This document shows, piece by piece, positions 46,419 through 57,061 of a stretch of DNA of 64,000 nt (the stretch's first letter is position 1; each line of letters opens with the position of its first letter). The notes beneath the pieces are model-generated. The model was not told where the DNA came from. It made no database searches and worked only from the letters and a program-made list of their open reading frames with translations. The stretch spans positions 3,906,001 to 3,970,000 of the forward strand of contig NZ_QUMQ01000001.1 in assembly GCF_003387075.1 (NCBI RefSeq). The letters are read 5' to 3'. Source of the DNA: Asanoa ferruginea (lineage in GTDB: Bacteria > Actinomycetota > Actinomycetes > Mycobacteriales > Micromonosporaceae). A program made the translations under genes and the position numbers.

Positions 46419-48851
46419 GTGCACTTCGGGACCGGTGCGGCCCTTGCAGCCGCCGCAGGCACCTTGGCGGCTGCGGTCGTCACGGTTCTGTTGGTTTCCT
46501 CCGCGCGGGCCCGCGTCGGCGCCGCCCGCCAGGCCCACCTCATGCTCGCGATCGGCAGCGCGCTCGCCGCACTGACCACGGCGATCGCGCTGGTCGGCGT
46601 CCTCACGTTCGCCGAACAGTGGGGCCACCACCAGGAGGCCCGCACCAACTTCGCGATCGGCATCGGCATCGGCGCCGCGATCGGTGCCGGGGTGATGTGC
46701 GCCGGCCTGCTCCGGCTGCCCTGGGCCGCCGGCACCCGGCGGATCGCCGGCCGGCACCTGCTCGACGCGTTGGTGATCGCGTTCGCGCTCTGGTTCGTCG
46801 GCTGGGTCCTCGTGTCGCCGCCGACGCAGATCTTCGGCCCGGCGACACCGCGCCCGTGCGTCGGCCTCTACGTCTCCGCCGCGGCCGCCGCCCTCGCGGT
46901 CGGCATCGTCGTGATCGTCACGATGCGCGGCGCCGGTTCCCGGCTGCGCCTGCTGCTTATGGGCTGCGGCGCGATCTCCGTGGCCGCCTGCGGCGTCGGG
47001 CTCACCGCCGGGCTCTGCCAGGCCGGCCCCGGCCTGGCCACGCTGAGCGGCGTGGTGATGCCGATCGCGCTGATGGTCGTCGCGTTCGCCGGCCGCGGCG
47101 TCGACACCGAGGCGATCGCCGAGCTCGACGTGATCCGCCGCGGCACCTCCTACGCGTTCGTCCCGATGCTCGCGATGGCCATCTCCGGGATGGTGCACGT
47201 GATGATCGGCGGCCAGTTCACCGCGATGGGCATCGCGCTCGGCAGCCTCGAGGGGTTCGCCCTGGTGGCCCGCCAGTTTGTCGCGCTGCGCGACGTGCGC
47301 AACTACGCGATCCGGCTGCAAGACGGCGAGGCGCACTTCAAGGAGCTGGCACACACCGACCCGCTGACCGGCCTGGCCAACCGCCGCGGCCTGCTCCGCG
47401 CGCTCGCCGAAGAGGTCGAGCCAGGCAAGCCGTGCGTGCTGCTCGGCCTCGACCTCGACGGCTTCAAGAACGTCAACGACATGCGCGGCCACGACGTCGG
47501 CGACGACGTGCTGGTCGAGGTCGGCCAGCGGCTGCGGATGAACCTGCGCCCCGGCGACGTGGCGGCCCGGCTCGGTGGCGACGAGTTCGCGGTGCTGATG
47601 TGGGCCAAACCGCACGAGGCCCAGGGCGCGGCCGAGCGACTGCTCCGGGTGCTCAACAAGCCCTACGAGCAGAAGTCCGGCCGGGTGTTCCTGAGCGTCA
47701 GCATCGGTGTCGCCGGTGGCGAGACGGCGTCCGACGAGTCCACCCTGCTCCAGCACGCCGACCTGGCGCTGCGCTACGCCAAGCAGCGCGGCAAGAACCG
47801 GGTCGAGCGCTACCACGCCTCCTACGACCAGCTCCTGCGCCGCCGCACCACCCTCGAGCACGAGATGCGCGGCGCGATCGAGCGGGGCGAGCTGCACCTC
47901 GCGTTCCAGCCCGTGGTGATCATGCCGTCGGTGCAGCCGGTCGGCGCCGAGGCGCTGCTCCGCTGGCACCACCCCGACCTGGGCGCGATCCGCCCCGACG
48001 AGTTCATCCCGATCGCCGAAGAGTGCGGCATGATCGCCAAGCTCGGCGCCTGGGTCCTTCACCAGGCCTGCCACCAGCTCTCCCGCTGGTTGGCCGACGG
48101 GCACGATGTCTGGGTCAGCGTCAACGTCTCGCCGCGCGAGCTGCACGCGCCGGAATATGTCGACCAGGTCGCCGAGGCGCTGCGCGCACACCGGGTGCCG
48201 CCGCAGCGGCTGGTGCTCGAGGTCACCGAGCACGCCGTCGCCACCGACCTCGACGAGCTGATCAAGCGGCTGCGGGCGCTGCGCGCGATCGGCGTCCGCA
48301 TCGCGCTCGACGACTTCGGCACCGGCTACTCATCGCTCGGCCAGCTCCGCCGGCTGCCGATCGACATCCTCAAGATCGACCACAGCCTGGTCGCCGAGGC
48401 CGAGCCGGGCGGCGACCGGGCCCTCCCGCCGCTGATCACGCTCGCCGGTGGCCTCGATCCGCTGGGCAACACGAAGCCGACCCGCCCGAAGGGCGGCCCG
48501 CTGGTCGACATCGTGGTCCGGCTGGGCCACCGGCTCGGGCTAGAGGTGATCGCCGAGGGCGTCACCAACCAAAACGAGCTGTCCGCCGTGCTCGACGCCG
48601 GCTGCCGTTTCGGGCAGGGCCAGCTCTTCGGCTGGGGCGTCCCGGCCGAACACCTCGAAGCCATGCTCGACGCCGCGACGTCGCCCGGTGCGCGACGCGA
48701 CAGAACCACCCGTTCGAGTACGGTCGGCGAAAAGTTGGCTGATCGCCCCGCATGCGGGGAGCTCGCTCCGCCAGCTCAGCGGGCCGTCGCGACACCCCCG
48801 GCCCAGGATGTGGGATCAGTTGACTCATCCCGCGAGATACGCCAAAGTTAG
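46419..48851 (+). CDS. Membrane GGDEF-EAL cyclic di-GMP protein with intact I-site
   Basis: An 810-aa protein: about eight N-terminal helices (residues 5-295), GGDEF and EAL domains, and a 60-residue C-terminal tail. The cyclase motif ARLGGDEFAVL is intact and preceded by RPGD, a complete RxxD inhibitory site at the right spacing. The EAL domain keeps EALLRW, LEVTE, LDDFGTGYSSL, KIDHSL and AEG, so it may be bifunctional. The EAL domain has an insertion (AEPGGDRALPPLITLAGG and on) between KIDHSL and the last helix region. The ilvB promoter lies inside its 3' end. Confidence 0.9.
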   Translation: MHFGTGAALAAAAGTLAAAVVTVLLVSSARARVGAARQAHLMLAIGSALAALTTAIALVGVLTFAEQWGHHQEARTNFAIGIGIGAAIGAGVMCAGLLRLPWAAGTRRIAGRHLLDALVIAFALWFVGWVLVSPPTQIFGPATPRPCVGLYVSAAAAALAVGIVVIVTMRGAGSRLRLLLMGCGAISVAACGVGLTAGLCQAGPGLATLSGVVMPIALMVVAFAGRGVDTEAIAELDVIRRGTSYAFVPMLAMAISGMVHVMIGGQFTAMGIALGSLEGFALVARQFVALRDVRNYAIRLQDGEAHFKELAHTDPLTGLANRRGLLRALAEEVEPGKPCVLLGLDLDGFKNVNDMRGHDVGDDVLVEVGQRLRMNLRPGDVAARLGGDEFAVLMWAKPHEAQGAAERLLRVLNKPYEQKSGRVFLSVSIGVAGGETASDESTLLQHADLALRYAKQRGKNRVERYHASYDQLLRRRTTLEHEMRGAIERGELHLAFQPVVIMPSVQPVGAEALLRWHHPDLGAIRPDEFIPIAEECGMIAKLGAWVLHQACHQLSRWLADGHDVWVSVNVSPRELHAPEYVDQVAEALRAHRVPPQRLVLEVTEHAVATDLDELIKRLRALRAIGVRIALDDFGTGYSSLGQLRRLPIDILKIDHSLVAEAEPGGDRALPPLITLAGGLDPLGNTKPTRPKGGPLVDIVVRLGHRLGLEVIAEGVTNQNELSAVLDAGCRFGQGQLFGWGVPAEHLEAMLDAATSPGARRDRTTRSSTVGEKLADRPACGELAPPAQRAVATPPAQDVGSVDSSREIRQS
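48820..48848 (+). promoter_or_regulatory. Promoter of the ilvBNC leader
   Basis: TTGACT (48820-48825), 17 nt, CAAAGT (48843-48848), then 7 nt to the leader-peptide ATG, which suggests a leaderless transcript. The cimA leader has the same -10 box and spacings. It lies within the end of the GGDEF-EAL gene. Confidence 0.7.
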
Positions 48852-48855
48852 GTCC

Positions 48856-48891
48856 ATGTCGCCACGCTGGTCGTCTCGAGTACTTATCTGA
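48856..48891 (+). CDS. ilvB leader peptide MSPRWSSRVLI
   Basis: An 11-codon frame whose last three codons are GTA CTT ATC: Val, Leu and Ile, the three end products, followed by TGA. A perfect 10-bp hairpin starts at the next base and a U-tailed terminator after that. This is the layout of translation-controlled attenuation: ribosome stalling at the V-L-I codons under branched-chain amino acid starvation would alter folding and allow read-through into ilvB. Confidence 0.88.
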   Translation: MSPRWSSRVLI

Positions 48892-48917
48892 GCGCACTCT
48901 CACCCCAGAGAGTGCGC
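48892..48917 (+). promoter_or_regulatory. Protector hairpin of the ilvB attenuator
   Basis: GCGCACTCTC and GAGAGTGCGC pair perfectly around ACCCCA. The left arm begins immediately after the leader stop codon, so a ribosome on the V-L-I codons would cover or unfold it. I could not identify a strong alternative antiterminator pairing by eye. Confidence 0.75.
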
Positions 48918-48949
48918 TGGCCCCGTGCATTTGCACGAGGGCCATTTTT
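48918..48949 (+). terminator. ilvB attenuator terminator
   Basis: An 11-bp stem (TGGCCC-CGTGC with GCACG-A-GGGCCA, one bulged A), ATTT loop and T5 tail: a strong intrinsic terminator 90 nt before the ilvB start. Confidence 0.85.
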
Positions 48950-49040
48950 GTGCCCAGACGCACGTGACCCGGATCACCGCGGTCGCCGCAACTAGATCGT
49001 CAACACCACACGAGCGCAGAACCGAGCGAAGGCATCCGCC

Positions 49041-50926
49041 ATGACGAGACCCACTCCCGAGACCATCGCCCACCGGATCCATGCCACGCCGGCCACGATC
49101 GCCGCGCAGGCCAGCCACGGCAGCCACGCCGAGCGCCCGCAGCCGCCGGCCGAGCGTCCCGTGCCGGCCCAGCAGCCCGCCCCGGTCAAGGTCACCGGCG
49201 CGCAGTCGCTCGTGAAGTCGCTCGAGTCGCTCGGTGTCGAGGTGGCATTCGGGATCCCGGGCGGAGCGATCCTCCCGCTCTACGACCCGATCTACGACTC
49301 GTCGGTCCGCCACATCCTGGTCCGCCACGAGCAGGGCGCGGGACACGCCGCGACCGGGTATGCGCAGGCCACCGGCAAGGTCGGCGTCTGCATCGCGACC
49401 TCGGGCCCGGGCGCGACCAACCTGGTCACCCCGATCGCCGACGCCTACATGGACTCGGTCGCCATCGTGGCGATCACCGGCCAGGTCGCCCGGCCGGCCA
49501 TCGGCACCGATGCCTTCCAGGAAGCCGACATCCAGGGCATCACGCTGCCGATCACCAAGCACAACTACCTCGTGCAGACCCCCGAGGAGATCCCGCAGAT
49601 CCTGGCCGAGGCGTTCCACCTCGCGAGCACCGGCCGGCCCGGCCCGGTCCTGGTCGACGTGCCCAAGGACGTGCTCCAGGCGATGACCACGTTCAGTTGG
49701 CCGCCGACCCTCGACCTGCCCGGCTACCGGCCGACGCTGCACCCGCACGGCAAGCAGATCCGCGAGGCGGCGCGCCTGATGAGCGGCGCCAAGCGCCCGG
49801 TGCTCTACGTCGGCGGCGGCGTGCTCAAGGCCGGCGCCACCGAGGGGCTGCTCAAGCTGGCCGAGCAGACCGGCATCCCGGTGGTCACCACGCTGATGGC
49901 GCGCGGCGCGTTCCCCGACTCACACCCGCAGCACCTGGGCATGCCCGGGATGCACGGCACGGTCGCCGCGGTCTACGCGCTGCAGAAGTCTGACCTGCTG
50001 ATCGCGCTCGGCGCCCGGTTCGACGACCGGGTGACCGGCAAGCTCGACTCGTTCGCGCCCGACGCCGCGATCGTGCACGCCGACATCGACCCGGCCGAGA
50101 TCGGCAAGAACCGCGCCGCCGACGTCCCGATCGTGGGCGACGCCAAGTATGTGATCGAGGAGCTGCTCGGTGCCATCGCCACCGAGCAGGCCGCCGGCCG
50201 CACCGGTGACCGCACCGCGTGGTGGGCCCAACTCGACGACCTGCGCACGCGCTACGGGCCGGGTTACGAGGAGCCGACCGACGGCACGCTCGCACCGCAA
50301 TACGTGATCGAGCGGATCGGCAAGCTCGTCGGATCCGACGCGATCTACTGCGCGGGCGTCGGCCAGCACCAGATGTGGGCGTCGCAGTTCATCAAATACG
50401 AGAAGCCCTACACCTGGCTCAACTCCGGCGGCGCCGGCACGATGGGCTACGCGGTCCCGGCCGCGATGGGCGCCAAGGTCGGCATGCCCGACACGGCGGT
50501 CTGGGCGATCGACGGTGACGGCTGCTTCCAGATGACCAACCAGGAGTTGGCCACCTGCGCCCTGGAGCGCATCCCGATCAAGGTCGCCGTGATCAACAAC
50601 GGCAACCTCGGCATGGTGCGCCAGTGGCAGACGCTGTTCTACGGCGAGCGCTACTCCAACACCGACCTGGGCACACACAAGCACCGCATCCCCGACTTCG
50701 TGAAGCTGGCCGAGGCGCTCGGCTGCATCGGGCTGCGCTGCGAGACCAAGGAAGACGTCGACAAGACGATCGAGGCCGCGATGGCGATCAACGACGCCCC
50801 CGTGATCATCGACTTCGTGGTCGGCAAAGACGCCATGGTGTGGCCGATGGTGGCCGCCGGCACCAGCAACGACGAGATCATGTTCGCCCGTGGCGTCCGC
50901 CCGGCCTTCGACGAGGATGAGTTGTG

Positions 50927-50927
<1 letters not shown>
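49041..50927 (+). CDS. ilvB: Acetolactate synthase large subunit
   Basis: Thiamine-diphosphate enzyme that condenses pyruvate with pyruvate or 2-ketobutyrate, the first committed step of branched-chain amino acid synthesis. 628 aa. Seen: [36 protein letters not shown] (catalytic Glu), the FAD region GMHGT, and the cofactor motif [15 protein letters not shown] ending [12 protein letters not shown]. The first 50 residues are a Pro/Ala-rich extension usual in actinobacteria. Its stop overlaps the ilvN start as TGATG. Controlled by the upstream attenuator. Confidence 0.97.
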
Positions 50928-52485
<1,558 letters not shown>

Positions 52486-52628
52486 CGACCGACACGCCCT
52501 AACAGCGTGATAGCTCCCGTTGTGAGGGCAAACACGCCCTAGGGACAACATGGGGCGCCGGCCCGGCGCCTACCATTTCAACGGTAGGCAGCCGCTGCCG
52601 GCGCCCTTTCCCTAATTTACGAGGACCT
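52486..52628. other. Gap between ilvC and serA with small hairpins
   Basis: Holds a direct repeat ACACGCCCTA (52492 and 52532), a GGCGCCGG-type GC palindrome and a GCCTACC/GGTAGGC hairpin with an 8-nt loop near 52567-52590. One of these may terminate ilvBNC. AT-rich sequence just before the serA start could hold its promoter; no leader peptide is evident. Confidence 0.45.
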
Positions 52629-54227
52629 ATGACTCCCGTAGTTCTTATCGCCGAAGAACTGGCCCCCGCCGCGATCGACGTGCTCGCGCACGACTTCGAT
52701 GTCCGTCACGTCGACGGCTCCGACCGCGAGGCGTTGCTGCCCGCGCTCGCCGAGGCCGACGCGGTGATCGTCCGCAGTGCCACCCAGATCGACGCCGAAG
52801 CGATCGCGGCCGCGCCGCGGCTCAAGGTGGTCGCTCGCGCGGGCGTCGGCCTCGACAACGTCGAGGTGCCGGCCGCCACCGCGCGCGGCGTCATGGTGGT
52901 CAACGCGCCGACGTCGAACATCGTCTCCGCGGCGGAGCAGGCGGTCGCCCTGCTGCTCGCGGTCGCGCGCAACACGGCGAGCGCGAGTTCCGCGCTCAAG
53001 GCGGGGGAGTGGAAGCGGTCCAAGTACACCGGCGTCGAGGTCCAGGGGAAGACCGTCGGCGTGGTGGGACTCGGCCGCATCGGCGTGCTGTTCGCGCAGC
53101 GGATCGCCGCGTTCGGCACGCGACTGATCGCCTACGACCCCTACGTGCAGCCGGCCCGGGCCGCTCAGCTCGGCGTACGCCTGGTGGGTCTGGAGGAGTT
53201 GCTGCGGGAGAGCGACTTCATCTCCATCCACCTGCCGAAGACGCCGGAGACCGTCGGCCTGATCGGTGAGAAGGAACTGGCGCTGGTCAAGCCCGGCGTC
53301 CGCATCGTCAACGCCGCGCGCGGCGGGCTGATCGACGAGCAGGCGCTCGCCGACGCGATCGCCGAGGGCCGGGTCGGCGGCGCCGGCATCGACGTCTACA
53401 GCAAGGAGCCGTGCACCTCGTCGCCGCTCTTCGCGTTCGACAACGTCGTCGCCACGCCGCACCTGGGCGCCTCCACCGCCGAAGCGCAGGACAAGGCCGG
53501 CCTCGCCGTCGCCCGTTCGGTCAAGCTGGCCCTCCAGGGCGAGTTCGTGCCCGACGCGGTCAACGTGCAGGCCGGCGGCATCGTCGCCGAAGACGTCCGT
53601 CCGCTGCTGCCGCTAGCCGAGAAGCTCGGCCGCGCGTTCACCGCGGTCGCCGGTGGTGTCGCCGCCAGCGTGACCGTCGAGGTCAGCGGCGAGATCCTGA
53701 CCAACGAGGTGTCGGTGCTCAAGCTGGCCGCCACCAAGGGCCTGTTCGCGTCGGTGGTCGAGGAGCAGGTCACCTACGTCAACGCGCCGCACATCGCGGC
53801 CGACCGCGGCGTCGAGGTCAACCTGGTCACCCTGCCCGACACCGCGGAGCAGCCGACGCTGGTCACCGTTCGCGGCGCGCTGCCCGACGGCCGTTCGGTC
53901 AGCGTCTCCGGCACGGTCACCATCTCGGGCACTCGCGAGGTCGCGAAGCTGACCGAAGTGGACGGTTTCGCGCTCGAGCTGGCCGCCGACGGCATCCTGC
54001 TGTTCTTCCGCTACGCCGACCGTCCCGGCGTGGTCGGCGCGATCGGCTCGATCCTCGGCGAGCACGGTGTCAACATCGCCGCCATGCAGGTCGCCCGCCG
54101 CGAGGCCGGCGGCGAGGCGCTGATGACGCTGACCGTCGACTCGTCGGTCGACGCCGAACTGCTGGCTTCGGCCCAGACGGCGATCGGCGCGGGCGCCGCC
54201 AGCGCGGTCGACCTGCGCACCGAGTAA
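52629..54227 (+). CDS. serA: D-3-phosphoglycerate dehydrogenase
   Basis: First enzyme of serine synthesis, oxidising 3-phosphoglycerate. 532 aa, the long actinobacterial form: substrate and NAD domains (KVVARAGVGLDNVEV; VGVVGLGRIGVLFAQR; NAARGGLIDEQAL; ATPHLGASTAEAQ), then an intervening ASB domain and a C-terminal ACT domain (GILLFFRYADRPGVVGAIGSILGEHGVNIAAMQVAR), which gives serine feedback in relatives. ACGAGGACCT precedes ATG 52629. A terminator follows. Confidence 0.96.
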   Translation: MTPVVLIAEELAPAAIDVLAHDFDVRHVDGSDREALLPALAEADAVIVRSATQIDAEAIAAAPRLKVVARAGVGLDNVEVPAATARGVMVVNAPTSNIVSAAEQAVALLLAVARNTASASSALKAGEWKRSKYTGVEVQGKTVGVVGLGRIGVLFAQRIAAFGTRLIAYDPYVQPARAAQLGVRLVGLEELLRESDFISIHLPKTPETVGLIGEKELALVKPGVRIVNAARGGLIDEQALADAIAEGRVGGAGIDVYSKEPCTSSPLFAFDNVVATPHLGASTAEAQDKAGLAVARSVKLALQGEFVPDAVNVQAGGIVAEDVRPLLPLAEKLGRAFTAVAGGVAASVTVEVSGEILTNEVSVLKLAATKGLFASVVEEQVTYVNAPHIAADRGVEVNLVTLPDTAEQPTLVTVRGALPDGRSVSVSGTVTISGTREVAKLTEVDGFALELAADGILLFFRYADRPGVVGAIGSILGEHGVNIAAMQVARREAGGEALMTLTVDSSVDAELLASAQTAIGAGAASAVDLRTE

Positions 54228-54242
54228 CACCAACGCACGAAA

Positions 54243-54278
54243 ACGGGACGGGTGGCCACTGTGCCGCCCGTCCCGTTC
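54243..54278. terminator. Terminator after serA
   Basis: A perfect 11-bp stem AACGGGACGGG with its complement and a 14-nt loop, 16 nt after the serA stop. It may also serve the converging 118-aa gene. Confidence 0.75.
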
Positions 54279-54301
54279 CGCTATGTCGTTATGTCGCTCG
54301 G

Positions 54302-54658
54302 TCAGGAGGACATAGCTCCCGGCGGGTAGACCGTGCCGCCCTGTGGGTCGAACAGCATCAGCCCGTGCTTGCCGGCGAGCTCCTCGACCGTCAACAGCAC
54401 CTCGTCCGGGCACTCCTCGTCGAGTTTCATCTCGACGTGGTCGGTCGCCACATGCAGGGGCGTGACCGCCCACGGCGAACCGTTCGTGTCCCGGTCCGGG
54501 TACACCGCCGTCATCGCGGCGTAAAACTCGGCGATCTTCCGATGCGGGGCGCCATCCACGTGCTCGCCCTGCCGGCACAGCTCGAACGCTGCGCCCACGT
54601 CGTCTGCCGAGGCGTCCGGGTCCATCGCCCAGACCACCAGATCGAAACTCACGGGCAT
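54302..54658 (-). CDS. Conserved-looking protein of unknown function, 118 aa
   Basis: An acidic soluble protein (PVSFDLVVWAMDPDASADDVGAAFELC... ending PQGGTVYPPGAMSS). Composition and codon-position pattern look coding. I do not recognise a named family; the opening FDLVVWAMDP and the HVDGAPHRKIAEFYAAMTAVYPD segment resemble small hypothetical proteins seen alone in actinobacteria. AAGGT lies close to ATG 54658; GTG 54652 is an alternative with better spacing. Confidence 0.7.
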   Translation of the reverse strand: MPVSFDLVVWAMDPDASADDVGAAFELCRQGEHVDGAPHRKIAEFYAAMTAVYPDRDTNGSPWAVTPLHVATDHVEMKLDEECPDEVLLTVEELAGKHGLMLFDPQGGTVYPPGAMSS

Positions 54659-54862
54659 ACCTTGCCATCCAGCTAACGCGAGATGACGACTGCCCCATCC
54701 GCGACACGCGGCGCATACTGACCCTTGCGTCCCCTTGCGTCGAATCGATAGCGTGGTCGAGCGGTTACGCAGTGAGGTTTTCGGCTGATCTTCGGGTGAT
54801 CAGACTGTCGTCGAACTCGTAACCACCCTCGGTGGTGCGCAAGCCAGCGCACACGATCGTTG
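54659..54862. other. Structured gap between the 118-aa gene and apbE
   Basis: About 200 bases with no gene. CTGATC/GATCAG (loop TTCGGGT) lies inside a longer GGTTAC/GTAACC inverted repeat near 54764-54823. It probably holds the promoter of the minus-strand 118-aa gene. Confidence 0.4.
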
Positions 54863-54904
54863 ATCAGCTCCCCGTCGCCATTGCCGAGGCGGCGGGGAGC
54901 TGAT
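54863..54904 (-). terminator. Terminator after apbE
   Basis: A 12-bp perfect stem ATCAGCTCCCCG with its complement, extended by a 5-bp inner stem with one wobble, 18 nt beyond the apbE stop on the minus strand. Confidence 0.75.
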
Positions 54905-54922
54905 TGCACGATGGGGCCGCGT

Positions 54923-55726
54923 TCAGCGGTGGCTGGCCAGCGCGCCGAGCAGGATGGTGCCGGTGTAGCCCTCAGGAGTGGGGAACCAGGCCAGGCCGGC
55001 TTCACCGGCCGCGTAGAGCGCCGTGGCGTAGGCGTCGGCCACCGCCAGGTCGGGGCCCATCACCGTCGCTGCGCGCAGCTCCTCGACCGCCGACGCGCGG
55101 TGCGGGTCGACGACGTGCCCGCGGCGCCCGGTGACACCCGACGTGCCGATGGCGCCGGCCGTCAACTCGAGCAAAACCGGCTTGCGGCGCGCCTCGTATG
55201 GGTGATGGACCGCGATCCGCCAGGGACCGCCGTGGGGTGCGTTGCCGCGCACGGTGAGGTCGCCGCCACTGGCGACGGCGTAGTCGGTGATGCCCGCGGC
55301 CCGCACCCGAGCCGCCGCCCGTTCCATCGCCCAGCCCTTCACCAGCGCGCTGGGGTCGAAGCCGCCCGGTGCCGACCAGGCGTCGAACCAGCCGTCGGTG
55401 GCGGCGCGCATGGCGTCGCAGCGGGCGACCAGGTCGGCCAGCGGTGCGTAGGCATCGGGCGCGACCTCGCCGCGGCGCAGGCGGGCGACCAGGCTGGACT
55501 CGCGGATCGGGCTGTAGGCGAAGTCGACCGCCCGCAACTCGGCGACCGCGTCGGCGATGGTGGCGGCGAGCGTGCGGCGGCTCATCCACTCCGGGCTGAC
55601 CAGGGTCAGTGTGAAACCGGCCGTGGACGTCTGCACGGTGTGGTGTGCGACCAGGCCACCGTTGGCGGCGGCGGGGTGGGCGAGCGTGCTGGCCGGGCCG
55701 CCGCCGAGGCGTAGGTCTGGGCGCAT
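54923..55726 (-). CDS. apbE: FAD:protein FMN transferase (ApbE family)
   Basis: A 267-aa ApbE-like enzyme that attaches FMN to a Thr/Ser of target flavoproteins, or a flavin-pyrophosphatase relative. Seen: FAYSPIRESSLVARLRRGE, GGFDPSALVKGWAMERAA, YAVASGGDLTVRGN, and GAIGTSGVTGRRGHVVDP in pieces. ATG 55726 is preceded by AAGGGGG; the longer frame to 55978 lies over the leuB promoter and is rejected. No obvious FMN-acceptor protein is in the window. No signal peptide is seen, so it may act in the cytoplasm. Confidence 0.87.
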   Translation of the reverse strand: MRPDLRLGGGPASTLAHPAAANGGLVAHHTVQTSTAGFTLTLVSPEWMSRRTLAATIADAVAELRAVDFAYSPIRESSLVARLRRGEVAPDAYAPLADLVARCDAMRAATDGWFDAWSAPGGFDPSALVKGWAMERAAARVRAAGITDYAVASGGDLTVRGNAPHGGPWRIAVHHPYEARRKPVLLELTAGAIGTSGVTGRRGHVVDPHRASAVEELRAATVMGPDLAVADAYATALYAAGEAGLAWFPTPEGYTGTILLGALASHR

Positions 55727-55907
55727 CGGGCCCCCTTCCGGCTGTGACTGCGATAAACCTAGGATTTGCGGGTGACGGGGGCATGAGCGCCAGCTGAGAG
55801 TTTCCTGGGGCATTCTGCCCGATTCCGCATAGTGGGAGCGGCATACCGGTTGTCGGGACGATGCCTTAACGTTTGTTAGACCGTTTCGTTGGCGAAGGAG
55901 CTTTGAC

Positions 55908-56945
55908 GTGTCTGTGGCGCGGATCGCGGTGGTGGCCGGCGACGGCATCGGTCCCGAGGTGATCGACCAGGCGCGCAAGGTGCTCGACGCGGTGCTCCCG
56001 GGTGTCGAGGCGACCGAATACGACCTTGGCGCGGCGCGCTACCACCGCACCGGTGAGGTGCTGCCCGACTCGGTGCTCGACGAGCTGCGCGGCCACGACG
56101 CGATCCTGCTCGGCGCCGTCGGCGACCCGACCGTGCCGCCGGGCGTGCTCGAGCGCGGCCTGCTGCTCAAGCTCCGCTTCGCCTTCGACCAATACGTCAA
56201 CCTGCGCCCCTCGCGGCTCTTCCCGGGCGTGGTCAGCCCGCTGGCCGGGGTCAAGCCCGGCGAGATCGACATGATCGTCGTGCGCGAGGGCACCGAGGGT
56301 CTCTACGCCGGCGCCGGCGGCGGCCTCCACCGGGGCACCCCCGCCGAGATCGCCACCGAGGAGAGCCTCAACACCCGGCACGGCGTCGAGCGGGTGATCC
56401 GCGACGCGTTCGCGCGCGCCTCGCGGCGCCCCCGGCGCAAGGTCACCCTCGTCCACAAGACCAACGTGCTCACCCACGCCGGCTCGTTGTGGGCCCGCAC
56501 CTTCGAGGCCGTCGCCGCCGAGCACCCCGACGTGGCGACCGAATACCAGCACGTCGACGCCGCCGCGATGTTCCTCGTGACCCAGCCGCAGCGCTACGAC
56601 GTCATCGTCACCGACAACCTCTTCGGTGACATCCTCACCGACATCGCCGCCGCCGTGACCGGTGGCATCGGCATGGCCGCCAGCGGGTGCATCAACCCAG
56701 AGCGGGCACACCCGTCGATGTTCGAGCCGGTGCACGGCTCCGCACCCGACATCGCCGGCAAGGGCGTGGCCGACCCGGCCGCCGCCGTGCTCTCGGTCTC
56801 ACTGCTGCTCGACCACCTCGGGCACGCCGACGCCGCACACCGAGTAGCCGAGGCGGTCGCCGCTGAGCTGGCCGGGCGCAACTCCGGCACGCCGCTGCGC
56901 ACCGCCGAGATCGGCGACCGGCTCGCCGCGGCCGCGATCGGCTGA
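55908..56945 (+). CDS. leuB: 3-isopropylmalate dehydrogenase
   Basis: NAD enzyme of leucine synthesis that oxidises and decarboxylates 3-isopropylmalate. 345 aa. [77 protein letters not shown] and [15 protein letters not shown] are all diagnostic. GAAGGAG lies 8 nt before GTG 55908. The 180-nt upstream gap has no leader peptide or terminator that I can see. Confidence 0.96.
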   Translation: MSVARIAVVAGDGIGPEVIDQARKVLDAVLPGVEATEYDLGAARYHRTGEVLPDSVLDELRGHDAILLGAVGDPTVPPGVLERGLLLKLRFAFDQYVNLRPSRLFPGVVSPLAGVKPGEIDMIVVREGTEGLYAGAGGGLHRGTPAEIATEESLNTRHGVERVIRDAFARASRRPRRKVTLVHKTNVLTHAGSLWARTFEAVAAEHPDVATEYQHVDAAAMFLVTQPQRYDVIVTDNLFGDILTDIAAAVTGGIGMAASGCINPERAHPSMFEPVHGSAPDIAGKGVADPAAAVLSVSLLLDHLGHADAAHRVAEAVAAELAGRNSGTPLRTAEIGDRLAAAAIG

Positions 56946-57061
56946 GCGGTTTAGCCGGGGCTCCCTCTCCCCCTTGAACGACCGTTCGGGGTAAGTTTCT
57001 TCGCAGCCCTTACTGAGCGTTGCCGGCCCTGTCCGCCGGCTTACCTGGAGGTCCAATCGCC

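Noticed and set aside
55727-55978. N-terminal extension of apbE
   Set aside because: It would cover the leuB leader region, is unlike the family, and ATG 55726 has a good ribosome site.
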